A DNA stretch of 64,000 nucleotides, from contig CACXJZ010000023.1 of the NCBI GenBank assembly GCA_902768105.1, positions 1 through 64,000 on the forward strand, in the 5' to 3' direction. Positions 53,491-63,430 of this stretch are shown here, piece after piece. A model generated the notes under the pieces. The model was not told the DNA's origin, ran no database searches, and saw only the letters and a program-made list of their open reading frames with translations. Numbering within the stretch: the stretch's first letter is position 1; the number at the start of each line of letters is the position of its first letter. The stretch comes from an uncultured Prevotellaceae bacterium (GTDB lineage Bacteria > Bacteroidota > Bacteroidia > Bacteroidales > Bacteroidaceae). Both the position numbers and the translations under genes were made by a program.

Positions 53491-53525
53491 AGTTAATAGT
53501 ATATAGTATATAGTTTATAGATATG
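53491..53525. repeat. Heptad repeat array before the second SusC, 5 units
   Basis: Units agttaat, agtatat, agtatat, agtttat, agatatg run from just after the SusD stop to the SusC start; the last unit contains the ATG at 53523. Confidence 0.85.
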
Positions 53526-56438
53526 AAACATATAAAAAGAAACATATTTCTCTTTGCCATGCTTGCAGCATCGCCACTGGCAATCAATGCCCAGACTGCT
53601 GACGACGCAGATTCTACCGTGGTAAAAAAGAGAGTCCATGTTGCTTTCCGCGACATTGACGCCGATCATCTTCTCGGAGGTGTTTCCTATGTTGACATGG
53701 AAGAACTGTCGAAGAAAGACTACACAATGGGTAGTCTGGAAGACATGTATGCGCTTGTCGGCGGATGGAACGGCAGCAACCTTTGGGGAATGGACAATGA
53801 ACGTCTTGATAACAACGACAACAGCAACCTGCCGCTTGTTATCATCGATGGTGTTAAGCGTCCGTCCAACAACGTGTTGCCCTCGGAGATTGAACAGATT
53901 ACCTTCCTGAAGGGTGCACAGGCTGTTGTGCTCTATGGCGCCAAAGGCGCCAAGGGTGCCATCGTGATTACCACCAAGCGTGGCAAGGTAGATGGCCTTC
54001 AGATTACGGCCAATGCCAATACGGGCTGGCACTTTGCGAAGGAGTTCCCTGAGTATCTGGGCTCTGCAGAGTACATGACGCTCTACAACGAAGCATGTCT
54101 GAATGACAGGCTTTCTACTGGAGCAAGATATTCCCAGCAGGATATCTACAACTATGCCTCTGGTCTGAATCCTTACCGCTACCCCAACGTGAACTATTAT
54201 TCTGACGAGTATATCCGTAAGGCCTACAACCGTTCAGAGGGAACGTTGGAAATCCAGGGTGGTGGTACACGTGCTCACTTCTACACGAACATCAACTATT
54301 ATCGTGCAGAAGACCTCCTGAACTTCGGTCCTGCAAAGGATAACTACACCGATCGTTTCAGTGTACGTGGTAACGTTGACCTCGTTGTTAACAAGGTCAT
54401 CAAGGGCTTTGCCAATGCAAGTGCTACTTTCTACAATGAAAACAAGAACAAGGGTAATTTCTGGGGTGAGGCAGCTACCATGCGTCCCAACTTCCCTGAG
54501 AACGCAGCGCCGCTGATTCCTATCGATTTGGTCGATCCTAATGCTTCCAAGGCGCTTGCCATTCTTGGCAAGTCGCTGAACCTGCTCGACGGAAAATATT
54601 TCCCCGGCGGTACGAAAGCCAATCAGACCAATGCTATTGCAGACTGCTATTTCGGTGGTAAGACGACAGCTGTTAGCCGTCAGTTCCAGTTCGATGCCGG
54701 TATCATCTATGACATGAGCCCGTTCGTCAAGGGCTTGTCGTTCAAAACTTTGTTCTCCATCGACTATGCTGCCAGCTATAATCTTTCATACAACAACAAG
54801 TATGCAGTGTTCATTCCTACATGGAGTAACTATAACTCAGTAGATGCTATTGTGGCTCTTACCCAGCAGAACGATGAGCTGGTGACTGGTAACATGACCC
54901 AGTCAGACAGTAAGTATCGCCAGACCATCAGCTGGAACGGTCATTTCGACTATGACAACACCTTTGACGGTAAGCACCACGTAACCGGTATGTTGCTTGC
55001 CAATATGTACACGACCACGGCCAGTGGCACTTACCATCGCTATGCTAATGCCAACTTAGGCCTGATGGGTGGTTACGACTATATGGGTCGTTACTTTGCA
55101 GAGGTGTCGTTGGCAGGCGTACATTCTGCCCGTCTTGCTGAAGGCCATCGCGAAGCCATCTCTCCCTCTTTCACGGTTGGTTGGAACATCGCCAAGGAGT
55201 CTTTCATGAAGGACAGTTTCGTTGACGACCTGATGATCAGTGCTTCCTACAGCAACCTGAATGAGGACATCGATGTCTATATGGGTGAGAAGTATTACTA
55301 TCTCTATGAGGCATTGTGGGCAACGGGCGGTAGCGGTTTCTCATGGAACGAAGGTTCTACGTCGAACCTCACGTATTCCACGGCAGGTAGCAATCCTTCG
55401 CTGGACTACATCCACCGCAAGGAACTCTCGTTCACGCTTCGTGGTTCGTTCTTCAATAAGCTGATCACTGCAGAGCTCACCTATTTCAATACGGACATGG
55501 ACGGTTATATTATCCAGAACCCGACCCAGTTCCCGTCACATTTGGCAGGTGGTCTTAGTGGCAGTTCATTCAAGCCGACTATCAATAACAATATCCAGAA
55601 CCGTAAGGGTCTTGATTTCAGTGTATCGGCTCAGAAGCAGTTCGGTCAGGTTTACGCTCAGCTTGGAGTAGTTGGTACCTACCTCAAGACCAAGTGGAAG
55701 ACGTACGATGAGATTGTCGATCAGGAAGCGCCTTACCAGAACACAGAGGGTCGTGCTCTCGATGTCATCTGGGGCTACCAGTGCCAGGGCTTCTATACGG
55801 CTGATGACTTTGACTACAATGCAGAGACGGGCAAATACACCTTGAAGCCTGGTCTTCCCAAATCTACACTGACTGGTAATGCCAACCTGCAGCCTGGTGA
55901 CCTGAAGTACGAGGATGTGAACGGTGACGGTAAGATCACCAATAAGGACCGTGTCGATCTGGGTAAGTGGGGAACCTATGGTGCTCCTCTTACGCTGGGT
56001 ATGAACTTCACGCTCAAGTATAAGAACTGGACACTCTTCATGGTTGGTAATGGTAACTTTGGTGCCAAGGGCATGATGAACGGCGGTTACTACTTCATGA
56101 GTGGTGAAAACAAGTATTCTGTCAACGCACGTGGACGTTGGACTCCGGAGACAGCAGCATCTGCTACTCATCCCCGTCTGACTACACAGCCTACGGCTAA
56201 TGGCGAGCAATCCACCTTCTGGTTGTACAGCACTGACCGTTTCAACCTCCGCAAGGTACAGCTGACTTACGACTTCCCGAAGGAAATGTTTGAAGGAAAG
56301 ATAGTCAAGGCTCTCTCCATTTATATCAACGGAAACGACCTCCTCACCTTCTCGAAGTATCGTAAGATGATGGAGACAAACGTTGGCTATGCACCACAGA
56401 CTCGTTTCTATAATCTCGGTGTTAAGGTAACCCTCTAA
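53523..56438 (+). CDS. xusC: SusC-like TonB-dependent transporter (second pair)
   Basis: A 971-residue transporter, shorter than the first SusC because it lacks the N-terminal carboxypeptidase-regulatory domain; the plug begins near residue 50 (L-P-L-V-I-I-D-G-V-K-R at about 100). The barrel runs to a normal C-terminus (N-L-G-V-K-V-T-L). The second SusC of xus clusters has this shape. Its SusD partner, encoded 12 bp downstream, is frame-disrupted here. Confidence 0.92.
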   Translation: MKHIKRNIFLFAMLAASPLAINAQTADDADSTVVKKRVHVAFRDIDADHLLGGVSYVDMEELSKKDYTMGSLEDMYALVGGWNGSNLWGMDNERLDNNDNSNLPLVIIDGVKRPSNNVLPSEIEQITFLKGAQAVVLYGAKGAKGAIVITTKRGKVDGLQITANANTGWHFAKEFPEYLGSAEYMTLYNEACLNDRLSTGARYSQQDIYNYASGLNPYRYPNVNYYSDEYIRKAYNRSEGTLEIQGGGTRAHFYTNINYYRAEDLLNFGPAKDNYTDRFSVRGNVDLVVNKVIKGFANASATFYNENKNKGNFWGEAATMRPNFPENAAPLIPIDLVDPNASKALAILGKSLNLLDGKYFPGGTKANQTNAIADCYFGGKTTAVSRQFQFDAGIIYDMSPFVKGLSFKTLFSIDYAASYNLSYNNKYAVFIPTWSNYNSVDAIVALTQQNDELVTGNMTQSDSKYRQTISWNGHFDYDNTFDGKHHVTGMLLANMYTTTASGTYHRYANANLGLMGGYDYMGRYFAEVSLAGVHSARLAEGHREAISPSFTVGWNIAKESFMKDSFVDDLMISASYSNLNEDIDVYMGEKYYYLYEALWATGGSGFSWNEGSTSNLTYSTAGSNPSLDYIHRKELSFTLRGSFFNKLITAELTYFNTDMDGYIIQNPTQFPSHLAGGLSGSSFKPTINNNIQNRKGLDFSVSAQKQFGQVYAQLGVVGTYLKTKWKTYDEIVDQEAPYQNTEGRALDVIWGYQCQGFYTADDFDYNAETGKYTLKPGLPKSTLTGNANLQPGDLKYEDVNGDGKITNKDRVDLGKWGTYGAPLTLGMNFTLKYKNWTLFMVGNGNFGAKGMMNGGYYFMSGENKYSVNARGRWTPETAASATHPRLTTQPTANGEQSTFWLYSTDRFNLRKVQLTYDFPKEMFEGKIVKALSIYINGNDLLTFSKYRKMMETNVGYAPQTRFYNLGVKVTL

Positions 56439-56450
56439 TAAAATAAGACA

Positions 56451-58164
56451 ATGAAGACAAGAAATATTATATTGTATTTTATCGGTCTCCTCACCTTCTG
56501 CTCGTGCCAAGATATGTTTGAGCCGGCAGATGAAAACAACCGTACGGAGGATGCGATGTACGAGGAGTCGAAGTATGCCGATGGTCTGCTGATGTACGGC
56601 TACGGTCGCCTTCCTTATCTGACGACTACCCAGACGGACGTTGCTACAGATGACGCTGTGTCCAACGATCTGAGCAATAGTTATCTGATTATGGCAACGG
56701 GCTCGTGGGCTTCCGACTACAACCCCGTGTCTGTATGGGACGCATGTAAGGATGGTATCCAGTATGTTAATCTCTTCCTCGAAAAGGTCGAGAAGGTGAA
56801 GTGGGCACCCAGTGCTGTTTCCAAGCAGCAGATGTTCATTGACCGTCTGAAGGGCGAGGCCTTTGGCCTTCGTGCCATCTTCTATTATTACTTGCTGATG
56901 GCTCATGGAGGTTATACGGCAGATGGCGAACTCTTGGGTGTGCCCCTGCTGACAAGTTCTGAGAACGGTAGTTCTGACTACAACCAGCCACGCGCCACTT
57001 TCGCTGACTGCGTTAAGCAGTGTTTTGCAGACTGTGACAGCGCTATGTCGCTGCTTCCATACGATTATGCGAACATCGACACTGATGAGGAAGTTCCTGC
57101 GAAGTATAAGGCTATTGGTGCCTATGTCACCAGTTACAACCTCATATTCGGTCAGAAAGCTCATGGTCTGTTGTCAGGTAGGGTGGCTGCGGCTACAAAG
57201 GCACAGGTTGCCCTGCTCGCTGCAAGTCCTGCTTTCCGCCAGAAGAGCGGTGTGACGTCTGCCGAGGCTGCAATGCTTTGTGCCAACGTGCTCAAGCTCA
57301 ATGGTGGTATGGAAGGGTTCGACCCGACAGGTAATAAGGACTGGTTCCAGTCTGGTTATAAGACTTTGATTGAAACGGTGGAAAATCCTGAGATTCTTTG
57401 GCGTGAAGACCGTCATAAAAATGCTGATCAGGAACGTCAGAACTACCCCCCGACGCTGTATGGCAGTGGTCGTGTCAACCCGTCGCAGAACCTCGTGAAC
57501 GCCTTCCCCATGCGTAACGGTCGTCCTATTACGGATCCTGCTTCTGGCTATAAACCACAGGACCCCTATGCAAATCGTGACCCGCGTCTTACTGATTACA
57601 TTATTTATAACAATACGACCTACAGAAAGGCTCAGATTATCTCAGGAACCTATCCCAAGTTCTCTCATTGAGCAGCAGCATATCTATCCGCGCATCCGCT
57701 ATACGGAGATTTATCTGGCATACGCTGAGGCAGCCAACGATGCCTGGGGCCCCAAGGTTGATCCGATGGGTGTAGGTTTCACGGCATACGATGTCATCAA
57801 GGCCATCCGTAATCGTGCTGGACTCGGATTCAGTGAGTATGGACTGCCGCTTCCTGAAGGAGACGCATACCTTGAGGAGTGTGCCAGCGACCAGACTAAG
57901 ATGGCAGAGCTGATTCGTAACGAGCGCCGTCTTGAACTCTGCTTTGAGAACAAGCGCTTCTGGGACGTCCGTCGCTGGATGCTTCCTATTGACGAATCAG
58001 TGAAGGGTATGAAGATTGACCGCAATGAAACGACTGGTGACCTTACCTATACTATCATTGAAGTTGAGGAGCGTAAATACGACAAGTCTTATCAGTATTA
58101 CGGTCCCATTCCGAAGGGTGAAGTGCTTAAATGGAGCAACCTCAAGCAAAATCAGGGTTGGTAA
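56451..58164 (+). pseudogene. xusD: SusD-like lipoprotein, frame-disrupted (second pair)
   Basis: One SusD-like gene in two frames. The first frame (56451-57671, 406 residues) has the lipobox F-C-S-C and the N-terminal and central SusD regions, then reads through T-Y-R-K-A-Q-I-I-S-G-T-Y-P to a stop. The C-terminal part continues in another frame from about 57655 (E-Q-Q-H-I-Y-P-R-I-R-Y-T-E-I-Y-L-A-Y-A-E-A) to 58164, with a normal SusD end. Besides the shift, the segment between D-P-R-L and I-Y-P-R-I-R seems shorter than in typical SusD proteins, suggesting a small deletion. It may be a real mutation or an assembly error. Confidence 0.82.
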
Positions 58165-58167
58165 TAA

Positions 58168-58200
58168 AGTTTAGTTTAGAGTTTAAAGTTTAAAGTTTTA
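58168..58200. repeat. Heptad repeat array before the DUF1735-like gene
   Basis: The motif agttta recurs at 58168, 58173, 58180, 58187 and 58194, mostly 7 bp apart. It fills the gap between two operon genes. Confidence 0.75.
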
Positions 58201-58202
58201 CA

Positions 58203-59330
58203 ATGATGAAACTCAAGAATTATATATACGGAATAGCCTTGGGAGCCATTTCTCTCACTGTTGCATCATGCTATAATGCAGACAGAGACTTCCCAGACTA
58301 CGAAGGAGGTACAACAGCCTACTTCGCATATCAGAACCCGGTGCGTACACTCATACTCGGTAACGACATCTATGACAACACGCTCGACAACGAGCACAAG
58401 TGTCGTATCTGGTCAACCATGGGTGGTGCTTATGGCGGACGTGATGCCTATGTTGATGTCATGATCGATGAGTCGCTCTGCGACAACCTCTACTTCATGG
58501 ATGTAAACGGAAACGTGGCAGAGCCTGTGCGTGCAATGCCCTCAACCCATTATTCGCTGTTGTCTAATAGGATTAATTACAATGGCGAGCCCCGTGGCTA
58601 TGTGGAGGTGCAGTTCACGAAAGATTTCTTCGACGATCCCAAGTCTATTGAAAACTACTATGTCATTCCCTTGGTGATGACGAACGCATCAGGCATTGAT
58701 CATATTCTCACGGGTACGCCGCGTGAAGGTCTCACTCCCTCTCGCACAAATGTGGAGGATTGGGACGTGCTGGCAAAGGATTATGTGCTTTACCTCGTGA
58801 AGTACATCAACCCCTGGGATGCAAAGTACATCCGTCGTGGTGTTGACCTTGTGACAGAAGGTGGTGTTACCAGAGAAGTGGTCCGTAAGGATTTCTCACT
58901 GGTCAACACCGATCCGGACCGTTACACGGAGAACCCTGTAAATGCGAACGACGAGGTATGTGATATTACTACCAAGAACATGACGCAGGCCATCTTCCCT
59001 GTATCATTCAAGACCTCTGGTGCTTCCATTACCTGCCGACTCCTTCTTACGTTCAATGGCAATCAGTGTACCATCTCTTCCGCCGATGAGGACGTCACTG
59101 TCTCTGGCTCCGGCGAGTACATTGCTAACGGAACAGAGCGTGCTGAGTACAAGGACTACCAGTGGGGAAGCATGAACGGACAGCCTGTTCAGCGCGACAT
59201 TCTCCGTCTGGCTTACGATGTAAACTTTGGTGACAAGAAGATTCAGGTATCAACAAAAGATACACTTGTCGTACAGACTCGTGAGTCGAACCAGAAGGTA
59301 TTCTTCTCAACCAAATACATTGCGAATTAG
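58203..59330 (+). CDS. DUF1735-like surface lipoprotein (xusE position)
   Basis: A 375-residue lipoprotein with lipobox V-A-S-C near residue 23. It resembles the DUF1735/BT_3987-type domain found in surface glycan-binding proteins of Bacteroidetes, with a second C-terminal domain (about 270-375, D-Y-Q-W-G). It occupies the place of xusE in the Prevotella xylan cluster. It probably helps hold xylan at the cell surface; the ligand is inferred from the locus only. Confidence 0.72.
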   Translation: MMKLKNYIYGIALGAISLTVASCYNADRDFPDYEGGTTAYFAYQNPVRTLILGNDIYDNTLDNEHKCRIWSTMGGAYGGRDAYVDVMIDESLCDNLYFMDVNGNVAEPVRAMPSTHYSLLSNRINYNGEPRGYVEVQFTKDFFDDPKSIENYYVIPLVMTNASGIDHILTGTPREGLTPSRTNVEDWDVLAKDYVLYLVKYINPWDAKYIRRGVDLVTEGGVTREVVRKDFSLVNTDPDRYTENPVNANDEVCDITTKNMTQAIFPVSFKTSGASITCRLLLTFNGNQCTISSADEDVTVSGSGEYIANGTERAEYKDYQWGSMNGQPVQRDILRLAYDVNFGDKKIQVSTKDTLVVQTRESNQKVFFSTKYIAN

Positions 59331-59331
59331 G

Positions 59332-59358
59332 GAAGTTAAAGACGTTAAAGAAGTTAGA
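59332..59358. repeat. 9-bp repeat array before the GH10-like gene, 3 units
   Basis: Units gaagttaaa, gacgttaaa, gaagttaga sit 2 bp before the ATG at 59361. The period here is 9 bp rather than 7. Confidence 0.75.
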
Positions 59359-59360
59359 AT

Positions 59361-61028
59361 ATGAATAAGATTTTTAGAAACTTATCTCTGATGTTGGCTG
59401 CCGGGGCACTTGCTGTTTCCTGTGCCGACTATAATGATACAAATAATTTCACGGCTGAGCCTGACCCAACGGTCGTAGTGCCTTACAAGGATTTGGCTCC
59501 TGTCAAGACCTATATTGACAGGACACAGTTTCCTAACCTGACGCTTGGCGCTCAGCTTACTGTGACAGAATTCAACAAGCAGGAACTGGCCCATGCTGCA
59601 GCTATCACCAACTTCGATGATGTTGCTTTTGGTACCACCCTGATGTCTGGTGAAATTGTCAACGCCAAGGGTGTGATGAACTTCCTGAGCATGAAGGATC
59701 TTCTTGACCACATGGACGAAATCGATGGTAAGGTGTTTGGCAGTCCGCTTTTTGCCAATGCCAATCAGGCTGACGACTGGCTGGCCACACTCACTGCTCC
59801 TATCGAAATCGTGGTTGAGTATGTGGAAGGCAAGGTTGTTAACTACAACGACTCGACAGAATTTCATGGTACCATAGAAAACGAAAAGGGTAAGGCTTCT
59901 ATCGTCAAATACGATAAGCAGAACGTGCTCCAGATAGGTTCTCAGTCCAGTGTTCGTATCATTGAAGGTTTCGAAGTGGATCCTTTGGCTAAATACACTA
60001 CGACGTTCTGGGCCAGAGCCGATAAGGACATTACCTTTGATGTTAATTTCTCCGGTAATAAAGTAGAAGGAAACGGCATTAACGGTAAGTGGCCGCTGAA
60101 GCAGGGCAAGTGGACCAAGTTTGTGGTGGAGGCCCAGAGTGCAGAGGGTGTAACTGATGGTTACTTACGCATCGAGACCGCTCGTGGTATTACCATCAAC
60201 ATCCAGAAGGTGCAGGTGGGCTACTATCCTGACAACCACCGCCCGCAGACAGAGCAGGAGCTCACTGACACCATCCACTATGCTGTCAAGGCTTGGTGTG
60301 ACGGTGTGATGAAGATCAACGAAGGCCGTATCACGTCTTTCGACCTCATCGACGAGGCCATCGACACGAAGGCAGTGCTGGATAACGGCATGTATGACCT
60401 CAAGCACTCTACCACGAAGATTTTCTGGCAGGACATCCTTGGTAGTGAGAACTATGGTCCTGTTGTTGCCCATGCTGCCCGCACAGCGTTTGAGGAGTAT
60501 GGCGGTGACATCAACGAGCTGAAGTTCTTCATCAGCGAAAATGGTCTTGAGGATGCCAAGAAGCTGGAAAGCCTGATGTACTGGATTGGCATCTGGGACA
60601 AGAAGAATGCCAAGATTGACGGTATCAACGCCAAACTGAATCTCACTTATAGTGAGGACCCTGCCACGCAGGCAGCTAACAAGGCTACGCTTAATGCGCT
60701 GCTTGACAACCTGGCTCGCACAGGCAAACTGATTCGTCTCTCTAACTTCGACATCAAGTATCTGGATGCCGATGGTGCAGCCGTTGGAGTAACCAAAATC
60801 ACGGATGATCAGCGTCAGCAACTGGCCGACTACTATGCTTATGTCATCAGCCAGTATATGACCAGGATTCCGCGTGACAAGCAGGCAGGTCTCTGTAAGG
60901 GTAACATGGTTGACACCAACGATCCTGTTGGTCTTTGGGCGATTAAGGCTGTTGACAACAAGGGTACAAAGGACTGGGTACGTACTGCTACCTACGAGGC
61001 ATTCTGTAAGGCACTTGGTGGACAGTAA
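59361..61028 (+). CDS. GH10-fold pseudo-enzyme lipoprotein with inserted CBM-like domain
   Basis: A 555-residue lipoprotein (lipobox A-V-S-C near 21) whose sequence follows a GH10 barrel split by a CBM4/22-like sandwich (about 150-300). N-terminal strands match GH10, but the conserved E-N-D/E-M-K region reads F-G-T-T-L-M and W-H-S-Q reads A-N-A-N. After the insertion, F-D-L-I-D-E-A-I-D aligns with W-D-V-V-N-E-A-I and keeps the acid/base Glu (E332). The nucleophile position reads R-L-S-N-F-D-I (N462) where active GH10 has H-V-T-E-L-D-I. It should be catalytically dead and is probably a surface xylan-binding protein. It occupies the place where xus clusters carry the CBM-inserted GH10 xylanase. 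Confidence 0.8.
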   Translation: MNKIFRNLSLMLAAGALAVSCADYNDTNNFTAEPDPTVVVPYKDLAPVKTYIDRTQFPNLTLGAQLTVTEFNKQELAHAAAITNFDDVAFGTTLMSGEIVNAKGVMNFLSMKDLLDHMDEIDGKVFGSPLFANANQADDWLATLTAPIEIVVEYVEGKVVNYNDSTEFHGTIENEKGKASIVKYDKQNVLQIGSQSSVRIIEGFEVDPLAKYTTTFWARADKDITFDVNFSGNKVEGNGINGKWPLKQGKWTKFVVEAQSAEGVTDGYLRIETARGITINIQKVQVGYYPDNHRPQTEQELTDTIHYAVKAWCDGVMKINEGRITSFDLIDEAIDTKAVLDNGMYDLKHSTTKIFWQDILGSENYGPVVAHAARTAFEEYGGDINELKFFISENGLEDAKKLESLMYWIGIWDKKNAKIDGINAKLNLTYSEDPATQAANKATLNALLDNLARTGKLIRLSNFDIKYLDADGAAVGVTKITDDQRQQLADYYAYVISQYMTRIPRDKQAGLCKGNMVDTNDPVGLWAIKAVDNKGTKDWVRTATYEAFCKALGGQ

Positions 61029-61043
61029 AGAACGATTGCCGTT

Positions 61044-61064
61044 CCCGACGGTACTCCCGTCGGG
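61044..61064 (+). other. GC-rich hairpin in operon gap
   Basis: CCCGACGG and CCGTCGGG form a perfect 8-bp stem around TACTC, 15 bp after the stop codon. No T-run follows directly; the next 80 bp are AT-rich leader. It may act as a stabiliser or partial terminator. Confidence 0.6.
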
Positions 61065-61147
61065 TTCGGTACCTCTTATATAAGAAAGAATATTTATTTA
61101 TTAATTTTTTAATTCACTTTATTTATTAATCTAAAATTATTTCTATT

Positions 61148-63406
61148 ATGAAGAAATTATTTACTCTTTTTGCTCTCTTGGCAGTGTTCATGGGAGCAAA
61201 TGCGAAAGAGATTGTTGACGCAGAAGTTAACTTCTCTGACTACACGGACATCTCGCAGGTTAAGTTTGCCGGCTGGGGTGGAAGTGAATCGGCATTTGCC
61301 CGTCTGTCTATTCAAGACGGTTGCCTTCACTTTGAGAGTGAGGTAGCAACTGACCCCGGATGGGATTGTCAGTTCTTCCCCATTGGTTTTGGTGGAAATG
61401 CCGAAGTTGGTGTTACCTATACCCTCCACTTCAAGGTTAAGGGTAGCGTAACTCAAAATATTTCTGCACTGGGCTTTGGTTTGACACCTTATGGTCAGTT
61501 CCCCATTACAACGGAATGGGTTGAGGGTACATATGATTACACAGCAACAGGAACCAGCGGTGATATCCTCTTCCAGTGTGGTGATTATGTTGGTTATTGG
61601 GACATCGCCTATCTGAAGATTACCCACGAGGGTAAAGAAGAGAAGCCTGCTACATGGCAGGAGTGGCTGACAAGCGATGGTCAGCCTGTTGTCGTTGAAA
61701 CCACACCTGCAGCTATTCCTTCTTGGAGAGGTAATGCTGAGTTTGGATCATGGCCTGAGTGGGCGCTTGCCAAAACTGATGAGGGCATCAACATTAATTG
61801 GCGTGGTGATCGTACTGGTGAAATCTGCGCATGGGCTTTGACTATGGGTAGAAATGAGGACAATTTGGATGGTCAGGATGGCCGAGCACGTCCTTTCCCC
61901 GCTGACATTGAAGAGATTGACGGAGGTCATGCTTTCGTTGTTGACGCTACTCAGTGTGCAATTATTCCTCTTCCTGCTGATAACCCCGATGCCAATTCAT
62001 TCAAGTGGGCAAACCAGTTCTGGATTCAGTCTCCGAAGGGTTGGAAGGAAGGCACTGAAGTAAAGCTTCACTTCCGTTACAAGGCAACAAAGAACGTTAA
62101 GTCAGCAACCCAGATTCACAAGGAGCATCCGTCTGACTACCTCCACTGGCAGGCTATTGGTTCTATCGAATTTACCACAGAGTGGAAGGAATACGATGGT
62201 AAGTTTACAATTGATAGCAACATGGCCAATGGTTGGTCTGTTGCATTCAACCTGCAGGATGGACTGAGCTCACCGGATGAGTTCGAACCTGTTAAATTCT
62301 ATTTCGACGATCTCTCTTGGGAGACCATGGTTCTTGATGAAGGTTTCTTCGTTGCTGGTTCTAATGCAACGACCGGTATCGAGTATGACTTCGACACTGC
62401 TACCGAACTTGAATATGACGGCGCTGCAGATGCATACGTTGCAACAGTTGGTACTGTTGGTCATTCGGATACATGGGTCAATGAGGTCATGATTTCAACT
62501 GTACGTGGTTACGATAAGGCATTCAAGAGTGCTACTATTAAGCCTTCTGGCTCAATCATTGGTGATGACGACTCTAACTGGCTGGACTATACAGCTGGTT
62601 CAAATGCTAAGATTAAGCTCCCCGCAGCTGGTGTATGGCAGATTTTCGTTGCTCCTGATGAAACAGACGCTTCTAAGGGTCAGGTTCTCTTCATGCTCGT
62701 TGAGGGTGAGGAACTCAAGAAGCCTGTTGATATCATTACTAACGCAGAGGAAATTGTTATCAATGGTGTAGAGAGAGATTGGCTCCCCGCTGATGCTGAC
62801 GGTAATCCTCAGGAGGCTGAGATAGGTAACGGTAACACTTGGGACAACCAGTTCTTCATTGTTGCCAACCGCGTTCTTGAGCCCGGTGAAGTTACTGTTA
62901 TTGCTTTCGATTGTGTAGCTACTTTGGCAGCTAAGACCCTGACAGGTACTCACGCTATGCCTGGTGAGTACAGAAAGGATGCATTCGGCGATGTTGACTT
63001 CCCCGCTGCTGACGATGGCGTTATCGAGCACATCGAGAGAGAGTATGTTATTCCTTCTACGACTTGGGGTAACGAGCCCATCACCGACGCTCAGTCTATC
63101 TCGTTCGATATGGCTGTTATCAAGGAGGCTAACGACTATACCATTAAGAATGTTCAGTGGTATCTGAAGGATGCTACTCTGAATGGCGCCGGTCAGACGA
63201 TGGAGAACCTGATCAATGCTACTGGCACTGACAACTTCTTCGTGAAGATTGGTGCAGGTAATGCTGTTGTTCCTCTGGGCATCGACAACGTGATTAACAC
63301 GACCACCACTGGTTCTAAGTACATCTACAACCTCTCAGGTCAGCGTGTTTCTAAGGACTATAAGGGTGTCGTTATCATCAACGGCCGCAAAGTGGTTCAG
63401 AAGTAA
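61148..63406 (+). CDS. Multi-module CBM-like secreted protein with C-terminal sorting-like tail
   Basis: A 752-residue exported protein with a signal peptide ending G-A-N-A. It contains at least three beta-sandwich, CBM4/22-like modules: about 20-160 (F-A-G-W-G-G...W-D-C-Q-F-F), 195-395 (W-A-N-Q-F-W-I, T-E-W-K-E-Y, F-Y-F-D-D-L-S-W) and 565-695 (W-D-N-Q-F-F-I, W-Y-L-K-D). W-(A/D)-N-Q-F recurs in modules 2 and 3, suggesting duplication. The last 30 residues (Y-I-Y-N-L-S-G-Q-R-V and V-V-I-I-N-G-R-K-V) match the C-terminal tails of Prevotella exported proteins. No catalytic motif is visible. It probably binds xylan at or beyond the cell surface. It is the last gene before the terminator. Confidence 0.75.
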   Translation: MKKLFTLFALLAVFMGANAKEIVDAEVNFSDYTDISQVKFAGWGGSESAFARLSIQDGCLHFESEVATDPGWDCQFFPIGFGGNAEVGVTYTLHFKVKGSVTQNISALGFGLTPYGQFPITTEWVEGTYDYTATGTSGDILFQCGDYVGYWDIAYLKITHEGKEEKPATWQEWLTSDGQPVVVETTPAAIPSWRGNAEFGSWPEWALAKTDEGININWRGDRTGEICAWALTMGRNEDNLDGQDGRARPFPADIEEIDGGHAFVVDATQCAIIPLPADNPDANSFKWANQFWIQSPKGWKEGTEVKLHFRYKATKNVKSATQIHKEHPSDYLHWQAIGSIEFTTEWKEYDGKFTIDSNMANGWSVAFNLQDGLSSPDEFEPVKFYFDDLSWETMVLDEGFFVAGSNATTGIEYDFDTATELEYDGAADAYVATVGTVGHSDTWVNEVMISTVRGYDKAFKSATIKPSGSIIGDDDSNWLDYTAGSNAKIKLPAAGVWQIFVAPDETDASKGQVLFMLVEGEELKKPVDIITNAEEIVINGVERDWLPADADGNPQEAEIGNGNTWDNQFFIVANRVLEPGEVTVIAFDCVATLAAKTLTGTHAMPGEYRKDAFGDVDFPAADDGVIEHIEREYVIPSTTWGNEPITDAQSISFDMAVIKEANDYTIKNVQWYLKDATLNGAGQTMENLINATGTDNFFVKIGAGNAVVPLGIDNVINTTTTGSKYIYNLSGQRVSKDYKGVVIINGRKVVQK

Positions 63407-63430
63407 GATTTTTTAGAACTTTACAATAAA

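Noticed and set aside
55566..57164. Long open frame of 532 codons on the minus strand over the second SusC/SusD genes
   Set aside because: It lies opposite two clear SusC/SusD coding regions, has no recognisable domain and no promoter; it follows from codon use of the real genes.
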